Source: Paraglaciecola arctica
GTDB lineage: Bacteria; Pseudomonadota; Gammaproteobacteria; Enterobacterales; Alteromonadaceae
Length of the DNA stretch: 64,000 nt
NCBI RefSeq assembly: GCF_018861065.1
Contig: NZ_JAHKQO010000039.1
Span: 124,001 to 188,000, forward strand
Reading direction: 5' to 3'
This document shows positions 8,949 through 17,769 of this stretch, in pieces. Under the pieces are notes generated by a model, which was given only the letters and a program-made list of their open reading frames with translations, ran no database searches and was not told the DNA's origin. The position numbers and the translations under genes are program-made. How positions within the stretch are numbered: position 1 is the first letter of the stretch; every line of letters begins with the position of its first letter.

Positions 8949-11387
8949 TTATTTAGGTGTCACTTCTAACAGTAAAACCTCTTCAGAAGCTAAATCAAAA
9001 TTTGCATCTATAGCATTACTAGTCATCATGTCTTTGATCTCAAACTTCTGTCCATTTTTCAATGAAATCTCAAGCTTGGCTGTGTTATGACCCACATTTA
9101 AAATATTCACTAGGTAGCTGCCATTACCTTGCGGCACTACTCGCCACATAGTGGTTTTATGTGCCTGACCGTTGTCTTCTACAATGACAACCTCTGGTTT
9201 GCTACTTTCTTCCACCTCTGCCATAGCAACTTGTTTTATTTTCGCGATACCTGTTGTTTCCAAGATAATCAGCTTGCCGTCACCTTGCGTTAGTTTCTCT
9301 GTGCGGGCGTGACCATATTCATTAAGTGATAATGCATCCTTAGTATCTAAAATCACTGTACCACCACCTGATAAGTATTTTTGTAGGCTGGCAAACTCTT
9401 CGTCGGTTACATAGTTATTGCGATAAACCACCACAACATCCCACTGATTGTTATTTTGCTTGTTAATAATATTTTTGGTGACAAAACCCAGTGGGAAGCC
9501 TTCAAAGAACAACTCTTCATAAAGCTCGTACCCTTTGGTCATGTAATCATCAATATTGATTGCAGTGGTTTCTGAATAGAATAAACGTATAGGGCGACGT
9601 TGCTCGCGTAATTCAATAATCTCTTCCGAGAAACTGTTAAGATCATACATTACTTGTGTAACTTCATTGCTCACATGAGGTTGCATATTATTTGAGCCTG
9701 CATAAGCTCCCCCTAAACCAGGATCAAAGAAGTCTAACTCCCCTTCTAAACGATCTTCTGGTGAACCATCTGGATCACGTGCCCAAAACCACCCCATGTT
9801 TGCATCCATACCCAGTAACGTTGCTAACCAATACACACTGCGTACATAGCTTGTGCGAGTATCGAGATCCCGCCATTGTCCTGAGGAAAGGAAGTGAGAC
9901 TCTGAGTTGACGTTAATTTTATCTGGCGCCACTGATTCCATAAAATCATGGAACATTGCCACTTTGCCCCAATCATAACTATATTTTTCAATCCACTTTG
10001 ATGACTTACCAGGCCTAATATTTTTACTACCAAATGACTTAGCATCGTGTCCTACCATAGTCGTTAATTCCGCTAACGCTTCTGTATCAATACCGCCCGA
10101 GCGTGCGTCTTCCATAAACATACGAGGCATAATTTTAATATGGGTATCGGCATCAGGGTTGACTGCATGTAACTCGTCTTGCATAAACTTAAACCATTCT
10201 GTGCCTCGGTCCATGTTATAGCGCATCCAGTCAAACCAAATAGGCTGGCCTTTGTAAGCAGTATCTAAAGGAATTTCAATTTCAACTTGGGCAAAAGTTG
10301 TATAGTTCTTACTCCAATTACGATTTAAACCAGCAATATCACCTTGGTACTTATTATCTAACCAATTACGGAATTTATCTAAGGTATAAGATGAAATGTC
10401 ATTCATCTCTTTAAACCTATAAGTCCAATGCCCTTTCTCCGAGAACCAGTGTGGCTCATTGGCTAAAACAAATCCCAATTCAGTCACTTTTTTGCCTTTG
10501 GTTAACTCGCCGGTGCGACGAATAATTTGGCTCCATAATTTACGGGCAAGTGGGTTATCAATATCAAACCCAGTAAATAATGAGCGGCCTTTTCGCACCT
10601 CCGGCTCTTGTTTCTCAACCCATTCCGGAATACCCATGATCCAATAGTACAAAAAGCCAATATTGGTATCTGGAATACTGGTTAATTCCTTCATCAATTC
10701 TTGATCAAACGTACCGTCTTCTTTAACTAAAAATGAGTTAATTGCGCGGTCGTGATCAACTGGATAAAGGTTTTCACCACCGTGATATAACGCACCTAAG
10801 TGATCGTTATAAATATCGGTATTAGTCAATGGTTGGCCAACCGTTTTAGAGAAATAGTCGTAAGGAAAAATGGGTTTGCCGTTACTTATAAACATGTTGT
10901 CAGCTGCTTTAGTCCCTTGCCAATCAACTTTATTAACAGGTCGACGCTTGATTTCGCCACGCAGCTCCTGATCCAAAACATCAATACCTTTTTCAAGGAT
11001 TTCGATTACTCTGTTGCGCTCAAAATCAGGTAATTCAGCAGCTAAACGCTTTTTATCTTTGGCATAATATCGTTCATATCCAAAGGCCATCTCAATGGCT
11101 TCTGGATTGGCTTCATCCCAGTTAGCGAATTTTAAAAATTGTTCAGCAAACCAAACGATGGTTTCTTCACGCGCCACATCAATTTGTTTAGCACGCGCTT
11201 CATCCATCATCGACTCAAGTTGCTTTAGCTTTACTCTCGCTTGTTTTTCTAAGGGACTAGTTATGCTCGACTCAACGTTAGCCACAATGTTGGCATCATC
11301 CTTAACATTTGTACCCTTTTGAGGAGTACACGCTGCAGTTAGCAATAAAGTAGTTGCGATAGATACGGCTAGTAAATGATGTTTCAT
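8949..11387 (-). CDS. GH42-like (clan GH-A) lipoprotein glycoside hydrolase
   Basis: The start was set at the ATG at 11387 (MKHHLLAVS), which has AAGAGAG ahead of it, not the one eight codons upstream. The signal peptide ends LTAAC (Cys20), so the enzyme is a lipoprotein. An alpha-helical stretch (about 45-150) precedes a TIM barrel. The clan-A acid/base pair is Asn310-Glu311 (LANEPHW) and the likely nucleophile is Glu496 (NVNSESHF). A GH42-type motif FRNWLDNKY with LNRNW lies between them. After the barrel comes an amidotransferase-like domain (LSGGGTVILDTKDAL) as in GH42 trimerisation domains, then a C-terminal beta domain. The closest picture is GH42 and its relatives (GH50, GH167) acting on agar or carrageenan oligosaccharides; exact family and bond are not resolvable by eye. 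The shared operator ties it to anhydrogalactose use. Confidence 0.8.
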   Translation of the reverse strand: MKHHLLAVSIATTLLLTAACTPQKGTNVKDDANIVANVESSITSPLEKQARVKLKQLESMMDEARAKQIDVAREETIVWFAEQFLKFANWDEANPEAIEMAFGYERYYAKDKKRLAAELPDFERNRVIEILEKGIDVLDQELRGEIKRRPVNKVDWQGTKAADNMFISNGKPIFPYDYFSKTVGQPLTNTDIYNDHLGALYHGGENLYPVDHDRAINSFLVKEDGTFDQELMKELTSIPDTNIGFLYYWIMGIPEWVEKQEPEVRKGRSLFTGFDIDNPLARKLWSQIIRRTGELTKGKKVTELGFVLANEPHWFSEKGHWTYRFKEMNDISSYTLDKFRNWLDNKYQGDIAGLNRNWSKNYTTFAQVEIEIPLDTAYKGQPIWFDWMRYNMDRGTEWFKFMQDELHAVNPDADTHIKIMPRMFMEDARSGGIDTEALAELTTMVGHDAKSFGSKNIRPGKSSKWIEKYSYDWGKVAMFHDFMESVAPDKINVNSESHFLSSGQWRDLDTRTSYVRSVYWLATLLGMDANMGWFWARDPDGSPEDRLEGELDFFDPGLGGAYAGSNNMQPHVSNEVTQVMYDLNSFSEEIIELREQRRPIRLFYSETTAINIDDYMTKGYELYEELFFEGFPLGFVTKNIINKQNNNQWDVVVVYRNNYVTDEEFASLQKYLSGGGTVILDTKDALSLNEYGHARTEKLTQGDGKLIILETTGIAKIKQVAMAEVEESSKPEVVIVEDNGQAHKTTMWRVVPQGNGSYLVNILNVGHNTAKLEISLKNGQKFEIKDMMTSNAIDANFDLASEEVLLLEVTPK

Positions 11388-11468
11388 GTTTTTCTCTCTT
11401 CTTGCCAGCATGGCCTTTTACAGCATAAATGCTGCTGACAATGCCTTGGTTAATACTTTTCGGAAAGA

Positions 11469-11497
11469 ATCATACATCATATGTTTGCATTTGTATG
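11469..11497 (-). promoter_or_regulatory. Promoter with shared galactan-regulon operator (site 3)
   Basis: The minus strand carries AAACATATGATGTAT (11472-11486), 14 of 15 bases identical to sites 1 and 2, overlapping a -10-like TATGAT (11469-11474). The -35 is weak. It lies 85 bases upstream of the hydrolase start, close to the spacing seen for the cycloisomerase gene. Confidence 0.65.
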
Positions 11498-11781
11498 CTG
11501 TTTTAACATTTTTTTAATAATTTCTTCAGTAAGGGGAAGTAACAATTGATATAGAAAAGGGGACTCATTGAATGTTCCCTTTGTTTATCACTTAGCAAAG
11601 TTTATTTGATTAACCAATGTGGATTTTACCAAACTGAAATAAATTACAGTGCTTTCTTTTACCCTTCTTGGTTGGTCTTTGCTAAGCCTGCTTTTCTGTT
11701 TGTAGGTCATGCTAAACCAAGGATTTCATTTCTTAGCAAAAGTAAAAAGTCCACCCTTCCATACCCACTCATGGGTTTTCT
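11498..11781. other. Intergenic stretch, no gene seen
   Basis: AT-rich sequence upstream of the hydrolase promoter. I see no open frame with a plausible start, no RNA gene and no terminator. Confidence 0.4.
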
Positions 11782-12111
11782 CTAGAGGCTTAAATTCGGG
11801 GTTATGTTTACTTCCCCCCCCGCTTCCCCTTGTTTACGCTTTGTTGAGAAAAACATGAACCCAACGATTAACGGAATTAATGAATAAGTTGCAGGCTCTG
11901 ACATTAATTGAGCTTCAACGTCATTGAAATTTATATCGACAGCTAAAAATACCGTGCAACTGAACAATGACAGAGTAGTTATTTTGGTCGATGCAGTAAA
12001 ATGTAGTTCACCTAATTTAAAGGAGGTTCGTACAACATCGGTAATTCTTTCTAAAAAACTAGCTTGTAGGTAGATTGAATCGTTATTCTGAACAAGTACC
12101 AGTACAAGCAT
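11782..12111 (-). pseudogene. Remnant carrying a PEP-CTERM-like sorting tail
   Basis: The frame encodes a segment with a hydrophobic stretch ITTLSLFSCTVFLAVDI, followed after only about a dozen residues by MSEPATYSLIPLIVGFMFF and a basic STKRKQ. The second part fits a PEP-CTERM tail (a Pro-Glu-Pro-like motif, here S-E-P-A-T, then a membrane helix and basic end). A normal PEP-CTERM protein has a long secreted domain between signal peptide and tail; here almost nothing is left, so this is probably a gene with its middle deleted. There is no good ribosome-binding site. The DNA lies just left of a tRNA scar in a decayed stretch. Chance resemblance is possible. Confidence 0.35.
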
Positions 12112-12389
12112 TTTTTAAGATAATAATTTATGTCACTTTTGCATTACTACTCCAGAGTAAAGACAAACTAACTGCAATTAATAATCTAATTTAATAAATC
12201 AAATCTGAGATGGTGGTCATTTTGGAACTATTTTTTGTGTGACCATTTTGTGGCCACTATTTAAGTTAGTAAATCGAAAACTACTCTAAATGCGCCAATA
12301 AGCCATATTGTTTTGACTGCTAACTTATTGATTATTGGTACTTAGTCTAATTTGGAGGGGTTTATGGCGTAACAATGTGTACTATCGAT
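12112..12389. other. Intergenic stretch left of the tRNA fragment, no gene seen
   Basis: AT-rich sequence with a small inverted pair TGGTCA/TGACCA around 12213-12246 and no open frame worth calling. The bases directly before the tRNA fragment do not contain a tRNA 5' half. Confidence 0.35.
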
Positions 12390-12440
12390 ACCACCTTGAC
12401 ATGGTGGGGGTCGGTGGTTCGAATCCACTCGGTTGTACCA
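12390..12440 (+). pseudogene. 3' fragment of tRNA-Val(GAC), probable attachment-site scar
   Basis: The stretch contains an anticodon arm CCACC-TTGACAT-GGTGG (anticodon GAC, Val), a variable loop, a T arm GGTGG-TTCGAAT-CCACT, an acceptor 3' strand CGGTTGT, discriminator A and encoded CCA. The matching 5' acceptor strand (ACAACCG) and any D arm are absent upstream, so this is only the 3' two-thirds of a tRNA gene. Integrases commonly use the tRNA 3' end as attachment site and leave such copies at the far border of an island. A palindrome TAAAGGCCTTTA (12445-12456) right after it is probably the old tRNA terminator. No integrase gene is visible in the window. Confidence 0.8.
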
Positions 12441-12634
12441 ATTATAAAGGCCTTTAGGCTGATTCAGACACTAAATCGCAATTAAAAATCTAAAACGGGA
12501 ACGTTTTGGGAACGTTGGTGAACTAAATCAACTGTCTATGTTTTTAATCTGTTCTATGATTTTCCCGCCAATTTAGTAAACACTTAGCTTGTCTGTGAAT
12601 ACAGAACTGCGGAAAATCACTGGCGCTTTTACGT

Positions 12635-13837
12635 CTAATACTCTGAGTTATTCTTTTCAATATAGGGGCTCGCAGGACTTACCAGATCATATAAATTTGC
12701 CATTATTGATGCATTAATGCTTGTTGAAGACACTAACGCTGTTTCATTATCTATCGACAAAACTTCTACCAAAGAGTTAGGTATAGATTGAATCATCATC
12801 ATTGATATTCTGCTAACGTTGCTATTGGTCATCACTCGATTGAGTGAGAACTTGTCACCCACTTTCAATCCATGTTTACTCCCTAAATTAATAACAAAAC
12901 CATCCCCAGTCTTATGTATTATTTGACCATATGATTTTGCACAACTTACTACTTCGTCAATATCAACTACGGCATAGCTGATGGTATTGAGAACAGCCCT
13001 TCCAAAATCTGATTGCCAAAAAATACTGCTGTTCATGTCAACTTCACTATTGATACCAAAGTTCCAATCCGCTTCCGTATGGTAGGAGTTTTCGTAAACG
13101 ATATCTTTACGATAAATATCTAGTACGTATAGCCGAATGGTAAAATTTCTTCTTGTAGTGACATCTTCACCAAAGGTTTCCTTCTTTACGCGGTTAAAGG
13201 TACTGATGTCACGAACAACACCGAACACAGCATACTGATAACCCGTATCACGACCTAGAAAGTTAGCTTTACGTACAATTTCGTCTCTTTCTACGCCGTG
13301 TAATATGTTTGAATTGGTAAATGATTTATTTAGGAGAAGTAAATTAGGGTTGTTGGAATAGGACGCTAACTGTTGTTTAAACCTCTTTGTTGCATGATTT
13401 GGAAAGTCATATAAAGCGCCAATAGAAGCTTGTTTAGGTTTGACTAGTTGAAACTGGGTTATTAAAACTTTTTTCAAATATTTAGAATTATTGCAGCTTT
13501 CTTCATATCGAATGTCAGCCCTCACCCTAACAGTGAGAATATCGTTATCTACAGATTCGCTTAGCACCTCTCCCCTCTTAAGCATTCCTTGTGACTGGAA
13601 AACAACTTTACTGTTTACCAATAAACCGTTGAGCATGATTTCTTCGGAGGAAACCATTACACCGGCGTTAAAAGAGGCATCTGCAAACGCATTTTTAATT
13701 GTCATCTGTCTTACATCTTCAAACGGCGCATCAGATATTTTCATGTGAGCCTCTCCATGGATCCAGTTTTCAGAAAAAGCGAACTCTGACCATAGAAGCA
13801 ACGTAATATGTAGGAGAAAAATGAAGTTTTTCATCAT
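12635..13837 (-). CDS. flgT: FlgT-like flagellar H-ring/outer-ring protein
   Basis: The 400-residue protein has a Sec signal peptide (LLLWSEFAFS) followed by ENWIHGEAHMKISDAPFE, the N-terminal domain signature of FlgT. A central domain comes next, and a C-terminal SH3-like part (GFVINLGSKHGLKVGDKFSL) as in FlgT. In sodium-driven marine flagella FlgT builds the H ring around the basal body in the periplasm and helps attach motor proteins. The gene starts 5 bases after the stop of the flgH-like gene, so the two are co-transcribed. What is odd is the setting: no rod, hook, motor or other flagellar gene is in the window, unlike the usual flgO-flgP-flgT or flgA-L clusters. It may be a second copy or belong to a different envelope ring. 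Confidence 0.75.
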   Translation of the reverse strand: MMKNFIFLLHITLLLWSEFAFSENWIHGEAHMKISDAPFEDVRQMTIKNAFADASFNAGVMVSSEEIMLNGLLVNSKVVFQSQGMLKRGEVLSESVDNDILTVRVRADIRYEESCNNSKYLKKVLITQFQLVKPKQASIGALYDFPNHATKRFKQQLASYSNNPNLLLLNKSFTNSNILHGVERDEIVRKANFLGRDTGYQYAVFGVVRDISTFNRVKKETFGEDVTTRRNFTIRLYVLDIYRKDIVYENSYHTEADWNFGINSEVDMNSSIFWQSDFGRAVLNTISYAVVDIDEVVSCAKSYGQIIHKTGDGFVINLGSKHGLKVGDKFSLNRVMTNSNVSRISMMMIQSIPNSLVEVLSIDNETALVSSTSINASIMANLYDLVSPASPYIEKNNSEY

Positions 13838-13842
13838 CGTAC

Positions 13843-14622
13843 TTACCGAAAAACAGATAATATTTTAGCAATCAAGGACTCTTCTTGATTATCTTGGGGA
13901 GACCCATTGCCACTGTATTCAATTAAAGGGTTGCCTAGTTTAGTTGAACTTATGGTGTTATCTGAGCCAATATCTTCTACCCTTAGTTCGCCGTTTACAC
14001 GGATATACTCAGCGCCAATATTTAGCTTTATCCACTTTTCACCTGAAACCACAAGATTTCCATTGGCTAATATTTCATTTACAAATACGTTTAAGCTTCC
14101 ATTCAATGAATTAGACTGTTTGCTATCTGAAGAACTATTGAATGAGCTAGATTGGTTGTGATTAATGCTTAAATCATTGCCATCGACACTAATAAAGCCT
14201 GCAGTAACACGAGGGTCTAAACTCAATTGTGTATCGTTGCCTTTACTTAGGCTCTGCTGTTTATTTGCGCTGATTTGTTCTTCAAGTAACACTTGAACCA
14301 TATCACCGATCTTATATTGACGCTTATGTGCAAAAATCCCCACATACTTGTTTTGATCAAAAAGTGAGCCCGTTGGTACCGTAACTGCTTGAGGGGATGT
14401 AACTCTAACGGGTCGGTAACGTGGATCACCTTGTTTAACTTGTGTGTCTTCTTTTGGCGTTGGAAGAGGGGTTGAGTGAGAGTCTGGACTTGTCGGTAAA
14501 TCCAGGACGACCTCTTTTTCTGGGCTACTGGGAACAGTTTGGCATGAGGCCAACAATAGCGTCAAAGTGAAAACAGCCAATAATTGACTATATCCTTGCT
14601 CTCTTAGAAAACAGAAGTTCAT
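13843..14622 (-). CDS. flgH: FlgH-like flagellar L-ring lipoprotein
   Basis: The start was placed at the ATG at 14622 because GGAG lies 9 bases ahead; an upstream ATG at 14676 lacks this. The signal peptide ends LLASC (Cys27), as in FlgH lipoproteins. Family motifs are present: SLFDQNKYVGIFAHKRQYKIGDMVQVLL near residue 110 (quoted here as the SLFD and KIGDMV elements), and near the end GNLVVSGEKWIKLN, YIRVNGELRVEDIG and NTISSTKL. FlgH forms the outer-membrane L ring. A Pro/Ser-rich linker of about 60 residues between lipobox and ring domain makes it longer than the usual 230-residue protein. It sits between an unknown gene and flgT in one operon. Confidence 0.85.
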   Translation of the reverse strand: MNFCFLREQGYSQLLAVFTLTLLLASCQTVPSSPEKEVVLDLPTSPDSHSTPLPTPKEDTQVKQGDPRYRPVRVTSPQAVTVPTGSLFDQNKYVGIFAHKRQYKIGDMVQVLLEEQISANKQQSLSKGNDTQLSLDPRVTAGFISVDGNDLSINHNQSSSFNSSSDSKQSNSLNGSLNVFVNEILANGNLVVSGEKWIKLNIGAEYIRVNGELRVEDIGSDNTISSTKLGNPLIEYSGNGSPQDNQEESLIAKILSVFR

Positions 14623-14726
14623 AGTGGTTATCTCCAAAAAAATTAATTTAGCGGCTAGAAACATAGTGTCCTTCACGGTTTGTTCGTTAGCGTTGAGGTT
14701 TGATCAATTGACTGAATAAGTAGTGA

Positions 14727-15512
14727 TTATTTGGATGTTATGCCACCCAAAAAGTGATTGAATGTTTCTTTGCCAAACTCGAAAAAGTTCTCAAATAGTG
14801 TATTTCCTGTTACTTCATGGGTAACCGCATCTGTAATCGCGAACACGGCCCCTGCCGGCCCGCCGATTAATAAACCGTTAGTCACTGAGGAAAACAGGTC
14901 TATTTGTTGTTCAACTTTGTCTTTAGTCTCAATGGTATTTTTGTAAATATCCGATAGGATTGGTTCGTGATTCATTACCCCTCTTACATCTTCAATAACG
15001 TTTCCATTAATACCTAAATTGGCTCCACTTGCAGACGCTAAAAAATTTGATGCAGCCGTTTCAAGCAAGGAGAAGTTTGAACTATTTGTTTGCAGACTCG
15101 CAGTACCAATATTGCTCGAAGCCTTATCACTTAAAAGTGATGCTTTTAGTGAGTCAGCTAAAACTTGTTGTAATGATGAAATATCACCGAGATCAAATTC
15201 TAACTTTTGCGTACCCTGTGAATCAGGTTGAAACACGCTCCTAGATACTTCCTCTACCATATCTAAAGCGTCATCCGGAAAAACACTAAGTTTGAGGGGG
15301 ACTTTGTCTTTCAACGACTCTGCATCTTCGGTTTTTGGCGCTTTATCTGCATTTAAATTTGCAGGTTCCTCAGCAAAAGGATTCAAGTCACTTAATAAGT
15401 CCCTGAAATAGCTTAAGCTATCGGCGAAAACATTTGCATCATCGTTGGATTTTTCGAGATTTGCTTGTTGGTTAACATCATTAGCAAAATTAGACTCTAT
15501 ACCTTTCATCAT
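14727..15512 (-). CDS. Unknown protein in the flgH-flgT operon
   Basis: I do not recognise this 261-residue protein. It has no N-terminal signal peptide. The first half is acidic, Ser/Asn-rich and probably disordered. A helical middle follows (DISSLQQVLADSLKASLL). The C-terminal third has a charged helix (TIETKDKVEQQIDLF) and then a Gly/Ala hydrophobic segment (NGLLIGGPAGAVFAI) that could insert in or lie on a membrane. AAGGA stands about 8 bases before the paired ATG codons at the start. It is the first gene of the operon, 104 bases before flgH, so a role in assembling or secreting the ring proteins is conceivable, but nothing in the sequence shows it. Confidence 0.7.
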   Translation of the reverse strand: MMKGIESNFANDVNQQANLEKSNDDANVFADSLSYFRDLLSDLNPFAEEPANLNADKAPKTEDAESLKDKVPLKLSVFPDDALDMVEEVSRSVFQPDSQGTQKLEFDLGDISSLQQVLADSLKASLLSDKASSNIGTASLQTNSSNFSLLETAASNFLASASGANLGINGNVIEDVRGVMNHEPILSDIYKNTIETKDKVEQQIDLFSSVTNGLLIGGPAGAVFAITDAVTHEVTGNTLFENFFEFGKETFNHFLGGITSK

Positions 15513-15933
15513 CAGTAGTCCTTCCCATTGTCGCTCAAATTTTGAATGATACTAACCAGCATATTCCCTAAAAGATGTACTTAATTTTGCATAGACCTAT
15601 AAGCGAACGCCTTACATCCTGTGTCTACTCCCCCTAAGATAAAGGGTTAGTACTTTGGACAGAAGTTTTCGATTGACTGAATACTTTATTGCACCCATAG
15701 GCCTGTTTTTATACACTTCACAGTGAGAGGTAAAAGACACTCTTAGCTTATTAAAGTAATGATTTGTATCATCTATTTAAAATGAGTTTAGGTAGTGTTT
15801 TTTTTGGTTGAGAGGTAAATCGTTGTTTGATTTTAATGCCGCTATGGAAGCAAAAGCTCTAAAATCGAATGAGTAGTTTTTAAGTTACGTGATACGGAAA
15901 ACACGTAGTGCAAATAATAGGTTGTACTTTTCA
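15513..15933. other. Intergenic region between the flagellar operon and a lysR gene
   Basis: The two neighbouring units are divergent, so both promoters must lie here. I could not pick a convincing -35/-10 pair or a sigma-54 site for the flagellar genes. No small gene is evident. Confidence 0.3.
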
Positions 15934-16863
15934 ATGACCCTCGAACAGTTGAAAGTTTTTGCTGCTGTAGTTAAGTTTGGCTCAATAAGAGCCGCCAGTA
16001 CTCAAATATATAAATCCGCCCCATCTATTAGTTCCGCTATTAAAGCTTTGGAATCTCATCTCGATTTAAACTTATTTTCGAGAGACGGTTATAGACTTAT
16101 TCTCACTGAAGAAGGACATGATTTTCATGTAAAGGCACTGCAAACCCTTAGGTCAGCCAAAGAACTTTACTCTTCATCTAGACAGAAAGGTAATAAAAAA
16201 AAGAACCAACAAATCACCATGTCAATCGATGCATTTTTCCCCCAATGTGACGTTATTAATTTGATTGAAAGTATCCGTGAGGACTACCCAGATATGCAAT
16301 TGAGAATGACAACCGAATACCATGGAGAGGCTTTCAAGAATATAATTTCAGATTCTGCTGACTTAGCCATTACTCCCCTTAGAGGTAAAATTGACGAAAA
16401 TGTTGAACTCAAATACGTATCTTCGGTTCGAATTATTCCCGTCGCTGCCCCCAATTCAAAAATTGCTCAATTATTATCTCCTGTTAGTTCAATTGATGTC
16501 TTAGATCACACACAAATCGTTATTGGTGAGCCCAGTAAAAATATTAGCGAACTGGCGCTATCTAAAGAAAAAGGGGCTAAAACCTTTTATGTAACTGAGA
16601 TGAGCACTAAACGAGCAATGATTATGTCAGGTCTAGGTTGGGGTGAACTGCCAGAACACTTAGTGGAACAGGAAATCGAAAATGGGAGCCTAGTTAAACT
16701 CAATTTTGATTCGCAACTTAAGAATTTTTCAGAACATTATTTAGTAAGGAAAATGGATTTAGAACATGGCCCTTTAGCCAACAATATTTGGACGTCTTTA
16801 GATTGTACTGGTACTGAAAAGTTACCTAACTCAAATAAACAGAATGATGATTTACCTACCTAG
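15934..16863 (+). CDS. LysR-family transcriptional regulator
   Basis: The start was set at MTLEQLKVFAAVVKFG (15934), the standard LysR N-terminus; the frame is open 15 codons further up but that part is not LysR-like. A winged helix-turn-helix covers residues 1-60 (IRAASTQIYKSAPSISSAIKALE). A periplasmic-binding-like effector domain follows (about 90-290). The protein is near the usual 300 residues. The C-terminal tail is short and polar. The nearest plus-strand neighbour is a small ABM-fold gene 350 bases downstream, a possible target. The effector is unknown. Confidence 0.85.
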   Translation: MTLEQLKVFAAVVKFGSIRAASTQIYKSAPSISSAIKALESHLDLNLFSRDGYRLILTEEGHDFHVKALQTLRSAKELYSSSRQKGNKKKNQQITMSIDAFFPQCDVINLIESIREDYPDMQLRMTTEYHGEAFKNIISDSADLAITPLRGKIDENVELKYVSSVRIIPVAAPNSKIAQLLSPVSSIDVLDHTQIVIGEPSKNISELALSKEKGAKTFYVTEMSTKRAMIMSGLGWGELPEHLVEQEIENGSLVKLNFDSQLKNFSEHYLVRKMDLEHGPLANNIWTSLDCTGTEKLPNSNKQNDDLPT

Positions 16864-17213
16864 GGCGTAATTCGACTTTTCTGAGTGATTCATAGAGGTC
16901 GTTTCGTTCTGGCGATCTCTAATCATGTTTACAATGAACATCCTGAACTCTTTCATTTATAGTTCTCTAGCGGAAACATCAGGCTGCTTCACGTCGCTCA
17001 AAAGTTGAACTGATTAATGAGCAAGGTAAGCCACACCCTTGCATTAAATTAGCCTATAACTAAAATCTACTATTACCAAAAGAGCCCTAATATTGTTAAA
17101 ATATTTACTCGAAAACCTATGAATATTTGAAATCTCAAAGCCTAACGTTTTGATTTCATTCAATACCAAAGCATAGCCTTAATCAATCTTAGAGACCTTA
17201 AGGAAACACAACT
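16864..17213. other. Intergenic region, no gene seen
   Basis: No coding frame, RNA gene or clear terminator. The promoter of the small ABM-fold gene presumably lies in the right half. An AAGGA ribosome-binding site ends about 10 bases before that gene. Confidence 0.3.
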
Positions 17214-17513
17214 TTGATACAAGTCATTTATCACTGGACAGTGGACCCAGAAAAGTTCCAGCACTTCCAAAAGGTTTGGAAATCCACCACTAATCACATT
17301 CATCAAAATGTAGAGGGGGCTTTGGGAAGTAAAATGTTCAGATCAATCGAAAACCCGAGCGAAGTTAAGACAATAGCCAAATGGCGCTCGTTGGACGATT
17401 GGTCGGCATTTTGGGAAGGTGAAAACCCAAAAGAGATGTCAGAGATGCGCCTTATTGGTCACCGATCTGCAGTAGACGTGTTTGAAGAGGTTGAAGACCA
17501 AACATACAGCTAA
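17214..17513 (+). CDS. Small antibiotic-biosynthesis-monooxygenase (ABM) fold protein
   Basis: The 99-residue protein fits the dimeric alpha/beta-barrel ABM domain. It has an opening strand IQVIYHWTVDPEKFQHF, a helix, a strand GSKMFRSI, the IAKWRSLDDWSAFW strand-helix and a C-terminal strand. The start is TTG, chosen because AAGGA stands about 10 bases upstream and because it gives the full first strand. ABM proteins include small oxygenases acting on quinones or haem and many with no known substrate. A second, distinct ABM gene lies at 31673. Function here is not determined. Confidence 0.7.
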   Translation: MIQVIYHWTVDPEKFQHFQKVWKSTTNHIHQNVEGALGSKMFRSIENPSEVKTIAKWRSLDDWSAFWEGENPKEMSEMRLIGHRSAVDVFEEVEDQTYS

Positions 17514-17769
17514 AAGCTTTTTTCCGACGGGAAAAGGAAATTCAGATATTGAAATGCAGTTTGCCCTTACAACGCTCAGAATTAAATTCATTGAGTATCT
17601 GGCATCGAGCGCTGATCTCAACAAGGTTAATCTGAGCATTTATGAAATCAAATTGATTCTGAAGCGACAATTCAACAAACAAGAGACGTTACTGAAAAGA
17701 CTTTCATAAGCACATCATAAAAGTAGCACCAGCAAATCTGCAAAATGCTTTTTAAAAGGACCTAGTGAT

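Noticed and set aside
12495-12520. AACGTT repeats read as a LacI operator
   Set aside because: There is no sugar gene nearby and the repeats are direct, not inverted; better explained as part of the integration scar.
17482-17709. 75-codon plus-strand frame overlapping the end of the first ABM gene
   Set aside because: It needs a TTG start inside another gene, lacks a ribosome-binding site at usable distance, and shows no known family.
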